Shown: piece after piece, positions 1 through 6,118 of the stretch
Layout: each line of letters begins with the position of its first letter
How positions within the stretch are numbered: position 1 is the stretch's first letter
Source of the DNA: Deltaproteobacteria bacterium
GTDB taxonomy: Bacteria; Desulfobacterota; Desulfobulbia; Desulfobulbales; VMSU01
Assembly (NCBI GenBank): GCA_024274995.1
Contig: JAJSAA010000146.1
Coordinates: forward strand, 1-10,599
Reading direction: 5' to 3'
Length of the DNA stretch: 10,599 bases
The notes under the pieces: generated by a model
What the model was told of the DNA's origin: nothing
Seen by the model: the letters and a program-made list of their open reading frames with translations, nothing else
The model's database searches: none
Program-made: the position numbers and the translations under genes

Positions 1-1123
1 AGGAGGCGGGTCGTACCGGATGCGCCCTGGGCCCGGCATCTTCCGGGAACTGCAGGTTGCGGAGGGCGGTTACATCATTGATTCGTTTGATGGCTCTGGA
101 GCTGGTATCAGCGGTGAATTCCTGATCTCGGAAGACGGTGAGCCCCTCTTTGAGGCTTAACTGGAACCAGTCACGGCAGGTGACCCGGTCGCCGGTCCAA
201 TTATGGAAATATTCGTGGCCCACCACCGACTCTATGCCCTCATAATCCTGGTCGGTGGCAGTCTGGGGCTGGGCCAGTATGTATTTGGAATTAAAGATAT
301 TCAGCCCCTTATTCTCCATGGCCCCGGCGTTAAAGTCATCAACGGCGACAATCATATAGAGATCGAGATCGTATTCCAGGTTAAAACGTTTTTCATCCCA
401 GGCCATGGCCTTTTGCAGGGCTTGCATGGCGTGGCCGCATTTATCAGCATTATGGTGCTCGCTATAGATTTGCAGTTCTACGGAGCGGCCTGATTTAGTG
501 GTGAATGAGTCGGTGAGAACGGTTAGCTTACCAGCCACCAGGGCAAAGATATAGCAGGGTTTGGGGAAGGGGTCATGCCAGCGGGCAAAATGGCGGTTGT
601 TATCCAGGCTGCCTTTCTCGATCAGGTTGCCGTTGGAGAGGAGAACCGGGTAGCGGCTGCTATGGGCCTCAATGGTGGTGGTGTAGACCGACATAATGTC
701 GGGGCGGTCTAAAAAGTAGGTGATCTTGCGGAAGCCCTCGGCCTCGCATTGGCTGCAGAAGATGGAGTTTGAGCGGTACAGCCCCTCTAAGGCGGTATTC
801 TCATGGGGCTTTATTCGTACAGTGGTCTGGAGAATAAACTCCTGAGGCGGATTTTTTATAATCAGTTGTGACGGTTCTAAGCTATACTCCTCGGCTGTCA
901 GGGGGCGCTCGTCCAAGGCGATAGTAAGTAATTTCAGATCAGGGCCGCCGTTCAATATTAGATCCTGGCTGTTGGAGCCGCGGCGCAGGGATAGTTCGGC
1001 GCGAACCGTGGTGTATTCCTCCTCAAGCTTGAAGTGGAGATTAACCTTGTTGATGGTAAAGGGCGGCGGCTGGTAGTCGTGCAGAAATGTGGTTTTTGGT
1101 TTTTTATTCATAGTTGTTTTCAT
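1..1123 (-). CDS. pepN: Aminopeptidase N, N-terminal part (runs off the left edge)
   Basis: M1-family zinc metallo-aminopeptidase that removes N-terminal residues from peptides, normally in the cytoplasm. Reading inward from 1123, the frame stays open to the window edge (about 374 codons of a protein usually near 870). The exopeptidase motif GAMEN and the zinc site HEYFHNWTG are visible. HExxH is followed by 18 residues and the third zinc ligand in LSLKEG. Numbered from the second ATG at 1111, GAMEN is at 263-267 and HEYFH at 299-303, close to the E. coli positions from memory. QCEAEGFR and DPFPKPCY blocks also match the E. coli type. Starts at 1123 and 1111 are both possible; neither has a clear Shine-Dalgarno, and 1111 gives an N-terminus of E. 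coli length. It lies 25 nt downstream of the lytic transglycosylase gene, so co-transcription is likely. The C-terminal domains are outside the window. Confidence 0.95.
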   Translation of the reverse strand, partial: MKTTMNKKPKTTFLHDYQPPPFTINKVNLHFKLEEEYTTVRAELSLRRGSNSQDLILNGGPDLKLLTIALDERPLTAEEYSLEPSQLIIKNPPQEFILQTTVRIKPHENTALEGLYRSNSIFCSQCEAEGFRKITYFLDRPDIMSVYTTTIEAHSSRYPVLLSNGNLIEKGSLDNNRHFARWHDPFPKPCYIFALVAGKLTVLTDSFTTKSGRSVELQIYSEHHNADKCGHAMQALQKAMAWDEKRFNLEYDLDLYMIVAVDDFNAGAMENKGLNIFNSKYILAQPQTATDQDYEGIESVVGHEYFHNWTGDRVTCRDWFQLSLKEGLTVFRDQEFTADTSSRAIKRINDVTALRNLQFPEDAGPRAHPVRPAS

Positions 1124-1148
1124 TTTTTCACTTTACAGTTTCTAACTG

Positions 1149-3338
1149 TTATGCGGTTGGGGTTAAACTTATGACAATGGGATAATTCAGGTGCTGGCCG
1201 GGGTGCAGGTTCTCAAAATTGGTCGATGGATTGTATTCTTTCATAAGCCATAAGGGTAAATCAAGCACTTCATGACAGATCGTCCAGATATTATCGCCTT
1301 TTTTAATCTGGTAAGACTGGACGCTGGTTATCTTGTAGGCCGCGAAAAAATCCTCTGCAATCTCCTTGTGAAATTCATAACGTAATTCCTCAAATCTGTC
1401 TTTGCCAATCTTGCCCAGCGGAATTATGATATGGTCGTGGGTATTGATACGATGCCTGAAGGAGATGTGGTTTAAATTTCTGATTACCTGGGTGCGAACC
1501 TGGAGCCACTCGGCATAATGACCCAGGGTTTCGGATTCCTCTACCTGGATTATGCCGATTTTGTGGTTGTTTTTGGTTATAACCTTTTCAACTTCAAAAT
1601 TACCGGTCAAGACCTCGGGGTTTATACTGACCAAGACCTGGGGCGGCACCTCCAAAGCTGGTTTTTCGGCTGCCGTTGGCGTTATGGGGCTGGATAAAAG
1701 GATATTGTTGTCTTCCCCACTGCTGATGTGAGAGGGCAGCATGGCTATCAACGGTTGTCGGGCCGGGGCGGTTAGTTCCCGGCCTGCCGGTGGTTTGTTT
1801 TGAGCTCCTGGTGCTGGCGCAGTTGTGGAAACTAACGCTGGTACGGGCGTTGGGGCCGCCGTGGGTACAGGCGCGGGAGCAGGGGGTGGGGCTGGTTCGT
1901 TGGTGGCCGCTGAGTCTTTGGTGGTTGTCTCGCTCTGTCTGGAGGTAACTAAGTTTCTAACCACGGGTTTAATAATTTTCAGGGCGGCAAACCTTTGTTT
2001 TGTCTTAGACCTGTACTCTCCTGGGGCTGGTATTTTCAGGTTTTGGCCTACATAGATGGTGGCTCGGCGGCCTAATTGATTGTAATCGAGTAAATCCTGG
2101 AGCCTTATCCCCTGGCGGCGGGCGATTTGGCCAGCGGTGTCACCGCGCTCTACCCGGTAGAAATGGCTGCGTTTTTGGGCCTTCTTATATAGTGAGGCCG
2201 GAATTTGACCTGTTGACAGGCGTATATTAGTGGGCAGGTGGAGCTGGTATCCCGCTGGCATATATTTTTGTCCATTCCAGACCGGAGCCCTCAGGGCCGG
2301 ATTCAGGGACTTCAGATCTTGAAGCGGAAGAGATAGAAAGTCGGCAAGTTCCATGGGGTCAATATAAGCCGGTAATCTGATATCTTCCGTCTTGACGAGG
2401 GGCCGCATGGTGAGATCGGGGAAGTATTTTTTGTAATGTTTGGCTATCTCCCGGGCCGCCAGAAATTCTGGATAGAAGTTACGGGAGGCAAAGCCAAATC
2501 GCCTGTTCTTATAGGAATTGATAATCGCCACATAACCGCCGTATTCATTTTGAGCCCGCTGCATACCCCTTGCCCCGTGGTTGTAAGCTGTAATGGCCAG
2601 GGGCCAGTTGTTAAGTTTCTGGTAATTTGCCTTTAAGAAGAGGGCTGCCGCCCTGGATGACTTAAGTGGATCCCGGCGCTCGTCAACGGTGTAGCTGATG
2701 GTAAGGTAGCGGCGACCGGTGGCCCGGATGAACTGCCAGATTCCCGCGGCCCCGAATTTGCTGTAGGCCTTATAATTATAGGATGATTCCACATGGGGCA
2801 GATAGGCGAGGTCGGTGGGCAGGTGCTGGCGGCGAAAGATCTGTTTAATGGTTTGCAGGTATTGACCAGAGTCAATGATTCCCCGTCTGAAACGGTTCTT
2901 GAGGCATAACTGAAAACGTATATGGTCAGCGGCCTTTCGCAGTTCGGCTGGTTCAGGATTGCCGCCGAAGAGGTTAAGAATACGGTGCCCTATTTTGCTT
3001 TTAGTGTCCTGGCCCTGGGCCAGAGACAAAAGAAGACGGTGGTATTTGTTCTTGGTTTCCTTAATCAGACGACGGTTGCGCCTGGCAGAATTTAAATAGC
3101 GGGCGGGATCATATAAATTTATTACCTCGTAAATAAGAGCTAAGTTTTTACTATCGTGGATCAGCCCGTGCCGGGACGAATAGCGGGAATAAACTATCTT
3201 CCAGAACTTGACATTGGGCTTAATATCGTTATAGAGAGGAAAGGGGTTTATGGCGGCCTCAACCGGCGGGGCGGCAGAGCCCAAAAGACTCGTAATGAGA
3301 ATTATAATGAGAACCAGGGTTCTGTAAGAAAATAGCAT
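1149..3338 (-). CDS. mltD: MltD-type membrane-bound lytic transglycosylase with LysM domains
   Basis: Exported murein-degrading enzyme (729 aa) that would cleave the MurNAc-GlcNAc bond of peptidoglycan, giving 1,6-anhydro ends. Residues 1-28 form a signal peptide (hydrophobic VLIIILITSLLG, probable cleavage after VEA); there is no lipobox Cys, unlike the lipoprotein form in E. coli. The SLT domain spans about 160-290, with the catalytic Glu at E184 in PHVESSYN and the family blocks FGAAGIWQF and AYNHGARG. LysM peptidoglycan-binding domains follow at about 392-438 (clear, YRVERGDT), 594-642 (weak) and 675-722 (clear, YQIKKGDNIW). A Pro/Ala-rich linker (about 480-512) separates the first LysM from the rest. 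An in-frame TAA just upstream of the ATG fixes the start region; the ribosome site is poor (AAAGG about 11 nt away). It sits between a response regulator gene and pepN on the same strand. Confidence 0.9.
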   Translation of the reverse strand: MLFSYRTLVLIIILITSLLGSAAPPVEAAINPFPLYNDIKPNVKFWKIVYSRYSSRHGLIHDSKNLALIYEVINLYDPARYLNSARRNRRLIKETKNKYHRLLLSLAQGQDTKSKIGHRILNLFGGNPEPAELRKAADHIRFQLCLKNRFRRGIIDSGQYLQTIKQIFRRQHLPTDLAYLPHVESSYNYKAYSKFGAAGIWQFIRATGRRYLTISYTVDERRDPLKSSRAAALFLKANYQKLNNWPLAITAYNHGARGMQRAQNEYGGYVAIINSYKNRRFGFASRNFYPEFLAAREIAKHYKKYFPDLTMRPLVKTEDIRLPAYIDPMELADFLSLPLQDLKSLNPALRAPVWNGQKYMPAGYQLHLPTNIRLSTGQIPASLYKKAQKRSHFYRVERGDTAGQIARRQGIRLQDLLDYNQLGRRATIYVGQNLKIPAPGEYRSKTKQRFAALKIIKPVVRNLVTSRQSETTTKDSAATNEPAPPPAPAPVPTAAPTPVPALVSTTAPAPGAQNKPPAGRELTAPARQPLIAMLPSHISSGEDNNILLSSPITPTAAEKPALEVPPQVLVSINPEVLTGNFEVEKVITKNNHKIGIIQVEESETLGHYAEWLQVRTQVIRNLNHISFRHRINTHDHIIIPLGKIGKDRFEELRYEFHKEIAEDFFAAYKITSVQSYQIKKGDNIWTICHEVLDLPLWLMKEYNPSTNFENLHPGQHLNYPIVISLTPTA

Positions 3339-3369
3339 GGGGGAGTTTGCCTTTAGATTTTGGCCAGAT

Positions 3370-3498
3370 CTAACGGCGGCGGTGGTTGAGGAGGCAAGGG
3401 TGTACTTCGAAGCTGAAAGGCGTGGCCGGATTATGCTGATGAATCTGCGATTTAACGGTGCTCCAGCTCAGCCAAAAGGCCGGTGAAAAGATAATCAT
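3370..3498 (-). CDS. Possible small ORF, 42 aa, unknown
   Basis: A short ATG-to-TAG frame lies in the 187-nt gap between the response regulator and the transglycosylase genes. It has a reasonable Shine-Dalgarno (AAGGA, 7 nt before the ATG) and begins 27 nt after the regulator's stop. The product would start MIIFSPAFWLSWS, with a short hydrophobic stretch, and end in HRRR. I recognise no family. The length is well within what chance allows, and another frame of the same stretch (reading YDYLFTGLLAELEHR then stop, without a start codon) looks equally protein-like. It may simply be leader sequence of the transglycosylase mRNA. Confidence 0.22.
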   Translation of the reverse strand: MIIFSPAFWLSWSTVKSQIHQHNPATPFSFEVHPCLLNHRRR

Positions 3499-3525
3499 AT
3501 TAGTTCCTTACAGGTGGTACTGAAG

Positions 3526-4497
3526 TCAGGCGTGGATAATGCGGTTACGGCCCTCTTTGACGGCCTGACGCAGGCATTCTTCTGTCTGGCGGCGTAGGTC
3601 TTCAAGCTCAACGCCTTGCCGGGGCTGTAGAGCGGCGACTCCTATACTGGCGGATATATAAGGGCTGGCTTTGGAGGTCGGGTGATCAATTTTAAGATAA
3701 TCAATGTTGTCTTTCATATTACCGGCCACTATCATTGCTCCACGCAGATCGGTATCGGAGAGACAAATGGCGAATTGGTTATCCGCGTAACGGCAGATGT
3801 GATCCCCAACCCGGTGCAGCGATGATTCAAATACCTGGGCCATTAATTTAAGGCAATTATCCGCCTTGGCCTTACCGTATTCGGCGATATATTCATGATA
3901 TGAGTCAAATTCAATTATAAACATAGTCAGGGGTTTGGCATCCCTGAAGGCCCGCCGCCATTCATTGTGGAGGGTTTTGTCAAAGTGCCGACGGTTGTGT
4001 GCTGAGGTCGTTTTGTCGGTAATGGCCAGATCCACCAGGCGTTCATTGGCGGCCTCTAATTCCTCCTTTATTTTAAGGAGCTCGGCCTCACGTATTTTGC
4101 GGCGGGTAATCTCTTTACTGAGTTTTACTGCCGAGTTGACTCTGGTGATCAGCTCAAGTTCACGTACTGGTTTGGTTATATATTCCACCGCCCCGGCCTC
4201 AAAGGCCTCGTGCAGGGTTTCGGGCTCATCCCTGATAGTTACCATGATAATCGGGGTATCGGCGAAGAAATCATGTTCCTTAATCTTACGGCAGACGCTA
4301 ATGCCGTCCATGGAGGGCATGATAATATCCAAAAGGATACAATCCACCTGCTTGAAATTTTGTTGTGGAAAGCCCAGGAATTCGAGAGCCTCAGCACCGG
4401 AGGAGGCACAATAAATGTCTTCATAGCCATTACGTTGCAGGGCTGCCTCTAACAAACGGACGATGGGGGCGGAATCATCTATTATCAAAATACTCAT
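3526..4497 (-). CDS. Response regulator with degenerate GGDEF output domain
   Basis: Two-component regulator of 323 aa. The receiver domain (about 1-122) has the acidic pair D7/D8, the phosphoacceptor D57 (in CILLDIIMP), T87 and K109 (YITKP), so it should be phosphorylated by a histidine kinase; none is seen in the window. A charged helical, coiled-coil-like linker (about 125-160) leads to a diguanylate-cyclase fold (about 158-323; HNRRHF, SASIGVAAL). The signature GG(D/E)EF is replaced by ADNQF (238-242), and the usual DxLTGLxNRR start is TDKTTSAHNRR, so catalysis is unlikely. An I-site, RVGD (229-232), stands exactly five residues before the signature position, as in PleD, and CRY is kept between them. 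I infer a c-di-GMP-binding, non-synthesising regulator. The ribosome site is weak (AGGAG about 16 nt upstream). The gene heads a probable minus-strand unit with mltD and pepN. Confidence 0.92.
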   Translation of the reverse strand: MSILIIDDSAPIVRLLEAALQRNGYEDIYCASSGAEALEFLGFPQQNFKQVDCILLDIIMPSMDGISVCRKIKEHDFFADTPIIMVTIRDEPETLHEAFEAGAVEYITKPVRELELITRVNSAVKLSKEITRRKIREAELLKIKEELEAANERLVDLAITDKTTSAHNRRHFDKTLHNEWRRAFRDAKPLTMFIIEFDSYHEYIAEYGKAKADNCLKLMAQVFESSLHRVGDHICRYADNQFAICLSDTDLRGAMIVAGNMKDNIDYLKIDHPTSKASPYISASIGVAALQPRQGVELEDLRRQTEECLRQAVKEGRNRIIHA

Positions 4498-4535
4498 TGG
4501 TGTTTCTTCACGGCTCCTGAATAGTTACGGTTACT

Positions 4536-4543
4536 GGAAAAAT
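4536..4543. repeat. Left 8-bp target-site duplication of the 76-bp element
   Basis: GGAAAAAT directly abuts the GTAAGCGCTC end of the element and is repeated perfectly at 4620-4627 on the other side. Eight base pairs is the duplication length known for IS66-family insertions. Confidence 0.75.
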
Positions 4544-4619
4544 GTAAGCGCTCAAACCACATTTTGACCTGATAACATCTCGGAATGTAAGCGCAGCAGG
4601 GCGTTCATGGAGCGCTTAC
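4544..4619 (+). mobile_element. 76-bp MITE-like element with IS66-like ends
   Basis: The element has perfect 10-bp terminal inverted repeats (GTAAGCGCTC at 4544-4553, its complement at 4610-4619) and a perfect 8-bp direct repeat, GGAAAAAT, on each side. It codes for nothing. A third copy of the end motif (GTAAGCGC, 4587-4594) lies inside in direct orientation, 43 bp from the left end, and can pair with the right end to make an 8-bp stem. GTAA-starting ends and 8-bp duplications are known for the IS66 family, so I infer a non-autonomous derivative moved by an IS66-type transposase. It lies between the divergent response regulator and NUDIX genes and could alter their promoters. A diverged relative is at 6566-6653. 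Confidence 0.75.
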
Positions 4620-4627
4620 GGAAAAAT
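4620..4627. repeat. Right 8-bp target-site duplication of the 76-bp element
   Basis: GGAAAAAT immediately follows the right terminal repeat (GAGCGCTTAC) and is identical to 4536-4543. Removing the element plus one copy restores a continuous AT-rich intergenic sequence. Confidence 0.75.
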
Positions 4628-4718
4628 TACTTTATATTTGTATGTAATTAGATTACCAACTACTTTTAGTGGATGCAAATGCTAAATTAAAAAGACCAGC
4701 CTCTAAAGGCCTGAAATT

Positions 4719-5204
4719 ATGTATGCCCCGATAATCGCTACCCTGGGATTTGTTATGTCCCCTGATGGACGGCAGACCTTGCTTGTTCATCGTAATAAAC
4801 GGGCTGACGACACTCATCTTGGTAAATTTAATGGCCTGGGCGGTAAGCTGGAGGCCAATGAAGATGTGGTCAGTGGCCTGAAGCGGGAGATCATGGAGGA
4901 GGCGGGGATTAGCTGCCTTGATATAAAATTACGCGGCACTGTTAACTGGATGGGGTTTGGCCCGGGGAATGAGGACTGGCTGGGGTTTATATTTCGGATA
5001 GATTCATTCAGCGGCGAGCCTTATGGGGAAAATGAAGAGGGGACTTTAAGCTGGCATCCCGCCGCTGCTTTGGCCGATTTACCCATGTGGGAGGGGGATT
5101 GTTATTTTCTATCCTTGGTTTTTGATGACGATTGGCGCCAGTTTCACGGCTATATGCCTTATGCCCACGGTCGGCCGCTTAGCTGGTCATATGTCCGGGT
5201 ATAA
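4719..5204 (+). CDS. NUDIX hydrolase, MutT/8-oxo-dGTPase-like
   Basis: Small cytoplasmic hydrolase (161 aa) that would cleave a nucleoside diphosphate linked to another group, releasing a monophosphate; the likely substrates are oxidised nucleotides such as 8-oxo-dGTP, but this cannot be read from the sequence. The NUDIX box is complete at residues 42-64: G, five residues, E48, seven residues, then REIMEEAGI, which supplies the metal-binding glutamates. The LLVHRNKR and GKFNGLGGK segments match the MutT-like subgroup, and the length is normal for it. AAAGG, about 9 nt before the ATG, serves as a modest ribosome site. The gene starts downstream of the 76-bp element and is followed after 54 nt by the ferredoxin gene on the same strand. 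A two-gene transcript is possible, but no functional link between them is obvious. Confidence 0.93.
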   Translation: MYAPIIATLGFVMSPDGRQTLLVHRNKRADDTHLGKFNGLGGKLEANEDVVSGLKREIMEEAGISCLDIKLRGTVNWMGFGPGNEDWLGFIFRIDSFSGEPYGENEEGTLSWHPAAALADLPMWEGDCYFLSLVFDDDWRQFHGYMPYAHGRPLSWSYVRV

Positions 5205-5244
5205 GGGTTGATGGCGTCGTAAAAAGCTAAGTTACGAGGATGGT

Positions 5245-5251
5245 AAGGAGG
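5245..5251 (+). promoter_or_regulatory. Strong ribosome binding site of the ferredoxin gene
   Basis: AAGGAGG lies 7 nt before the ATG at 5259. It is the best Shine-Dalgarno in the window and fixes that start. Confidence 0.85.
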
Positions 5252-5258
5252 ATTTTGA

Positions 5259-5903
5259 ATGGCCCAATACGCCATGGTTATAGATTTACGGAAATGTCTG
5301 GGATGTCATAGTTGTGCCCTGGCCTGTAAGGCCCAGTGGCAGGTACCGGCCGCCGAAAGCCGTTGTCGGCTGCAGGTTCATGGCCCTGGCCAGACACCTG
5401 AGGGGCTGGCGCTGGCCTTTCAACCCCGCATGTGTAATCACTGCGATAATCCCCCCTGTGTTCCTGTTTGTCCGGTTCCTCCGTTGATGCGCCATTTTGG
5501 GAAGGGAGTGGAAAAAACCTCTATACCCGTTGCCGCTACCTGGAAGGATCCATTAAACGGCATAGTGGAGGTCGATCCGGATCGTTGTATTGGTTGCGGA
5601 GCCTGTGTTAAGGCTTGTCCCTATGAGGCCCGTTATTTAAAGACTGGCCCGGATGGTCATAAAACCGCCGATAAATGTGATTTTTGTCTGGAGTTGTTAG
5701 AGGCAGGCAAGGAGCCGGTCTGTGTGGGTAATTGCCTGGCTGATGCCATGTTTTTCGGCAATCTGACGGACAGTGAATCCGCAGTTTACAGATATATCCA
5801 GGACGGGGCTGTACGTCTAACCGCTGGAACTGGTGGTGATCCGGGTTCCAACGTCTATTATTATGGTCGTCCTAAAGAGTTGTATATGCTTCATAATGGT
5901 TGA
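5259..5903 (+). CDS. DMSO-reductase-type 4x[4Fe-4S] electron-transfer subunit (DmsB/PhsB/TtrB-like), orphan
   Basis: Iron-sulfur protein (214 aa) of the family that wires molybdopterin oxidoreductases to a quinone-facing membrane subunit. Sixteen cysteines form four ferredoxin-type sets: C13/C16/C19/C23 (CLGCHSCALAC), C59/C62/C67/C71 (CNHCDNPPCVPVC), C110/C113/C116/C120 (CIGCGACVKAC) and C140/C143/C155/C159. Length and order match the usual B subunit. There is no Tat or Sec signal, as is normal because B subunits ride with the catalytic partner. No molybdopterin catalytic subunit, membrane anchor or chaperone gene lies next to it: NUDIX is upstream and nikR downstream. The enzyme it serves is therefore unknown; thiosulfate, polysulfide, tetrathionate, DMSO and arsenate reductases are all candidates. 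The 178-bp mobile element starts 7 nt after the stop, and its target duplication includes the last two bases of the TGA. Confidence 0.92.
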   Translation: MAQYAMVIDLRKCLGCHSCALACKAQWQVPAAESRCRLQVHGPGQTPEGLALAFQPRMCNHCDNPPCVPVCPVPPLMRHFGKGVEKTSIPVAATWKDPLNGIVEVDPDRCIGCGACVKACPYEARYLKTGPDGHKTADKCDFCLELLEAGKEPVCVGNCLADAMFFGNLTDSESAVYRYIQDGAVRLTAGTGGDPGSNVYYYGRPKELYMLHNG

Positions 5904-5909
5904 AAACTG
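5902..5909. repeat. Left 8-bp target-site duplication of the 178-bp element
   Basis: GAAAACTG overlaps the TGA stop (5901-5903) of the ferredoxin gene and is repeated perfectly at 6088-6095. The insertion therefore fell at the stop codon and preserved it. Confidence 0.7.
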
Positions 5910-6087
5910 GTAACTATTTAGGTGTGGTCCAAAAATTACCCTGAGCGATGAATCGTAACTGCTTAGATGTGCCCGAGATGTGGTCGATAATGCCCTCCAG
6001 CTATACATCAGTACGCTGGAGGGCATTATCGACCACAGGTAAGCGAGCCCCGGTGAGACTCCGGATTGGGTGCAGCTAAACAGTTAC
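5910..6087 (+). mobile_element. 178-bp MITE-like element with GTAACT ends and a large internal hairpin
   Basis: The ends are imperfect inverted repeats: GTAACTATTTAGGTG on the left, and GTAACTGTTTAGCTG when the right end is read inward (13 of 15 match). Perfect 8-bp direct repeats, GAAAACTG, flank them. A further direct copy of the end, GTAACTGCTTAGATGTG, starts at 5955, 45 bp in from the left end. The centre is a perfect 23-bp hairpin (5979-6037). No ORF is present. The duplication length and the GTAA start resemble the IS66 family, so it is probably a non-autonomous element; the family call is inference. It occupies most of the gap between the ferredoxin gene and nikR. Confidence 0.7.
5979..6037. 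repeat. Perfect 23-bp inverted repeat (hairpin) inside the 178-bp element
   Basis: Arms 5979-6001 and 6015-6037 are exactly complementary (TGTGGTCGATAATG... on the left), with a 13-nt loop. The transcript would fold into a very stable stem on either strand. No U-tract follows on either side, so it is not a standard intrinsic terminator, although it may still slow transcription or protect the 3' end of the ferredoxin mRNA. Confidence 0.9.
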
Positions 6088-6109
6088 GAAAACTGTTTTA
6101 CTGTAACTG
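6081..6109. promoter_or_regulatory. Candidate NikR operator upstream of nikR
   Basis: CAGTTAC (6081-6087), a 15-nt spacer, then GTAACTG (6103-6109) form a perfect 7-bp palindrome ending 9 nt before the nikR ATG and touching its ribosome site. NikR tetramers bind spaced palindromes; from memory, delta-proteobacterial NikR sites have GTTAC/GTAAC half-sites with a 13-14 nt spacer, so the spacing here is slightly long. The left half is also the right end of the 178-bp mobile element, so chance pairing of a transposon end with nearby sequence is a real alternative. Confidence 0.42.
6088..6095. repeat. Right 8-bp target-site duplication of the 178-bp element
   Basis: GAAAACTG directly follows the right end (AACAGTTAC) and is identical to 5902-5909. 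It lies within the spacer of the candidate NikR operator. Confidence 0.7.
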
Positions 6110-6118
6110 GAGAACTAT

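Noticed and set aside
203..493. Plus-strand frame within pepN
   Set aside because: Antisense shadow: the minus strand encodes the GAMEN and HEYFHNWTG motifs here.
1825..2055. Plus-strand Gly/Ala-rich frame
   Set aside because: Mirror of the Pro/Ala-rich linker codons of the transglycosylase on the minus strand.
3935..4414. Plus-strand 159-codon frame inside the response regulator
   Set aside because: Antisense of a clear REC domain; no recognisable protein features and no ribosome site argument.
4544..4619. GTAAGCGC repeats as transcription-factor operators
   Set aside because: The perfect inverted ends with an 8-bp flanking duplication, plus a second homologous copy at 6566-6653, point to a mobile element rather than an operator array.
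5979..6037. 23-bp perfect hairpin as an intrinsic terminator of the ferredoxin gene
   Set aside because: No U-tract follows on either strand; the hairpin lies centrally in a transposon-like element, which explains it better.
4536..6095. Composite transposon carrying the NUDIX and ferredoxin genes between the two elements
   Set aside because: The two elements have different end sequences, and each has its own target duplication, so they inserted independently.
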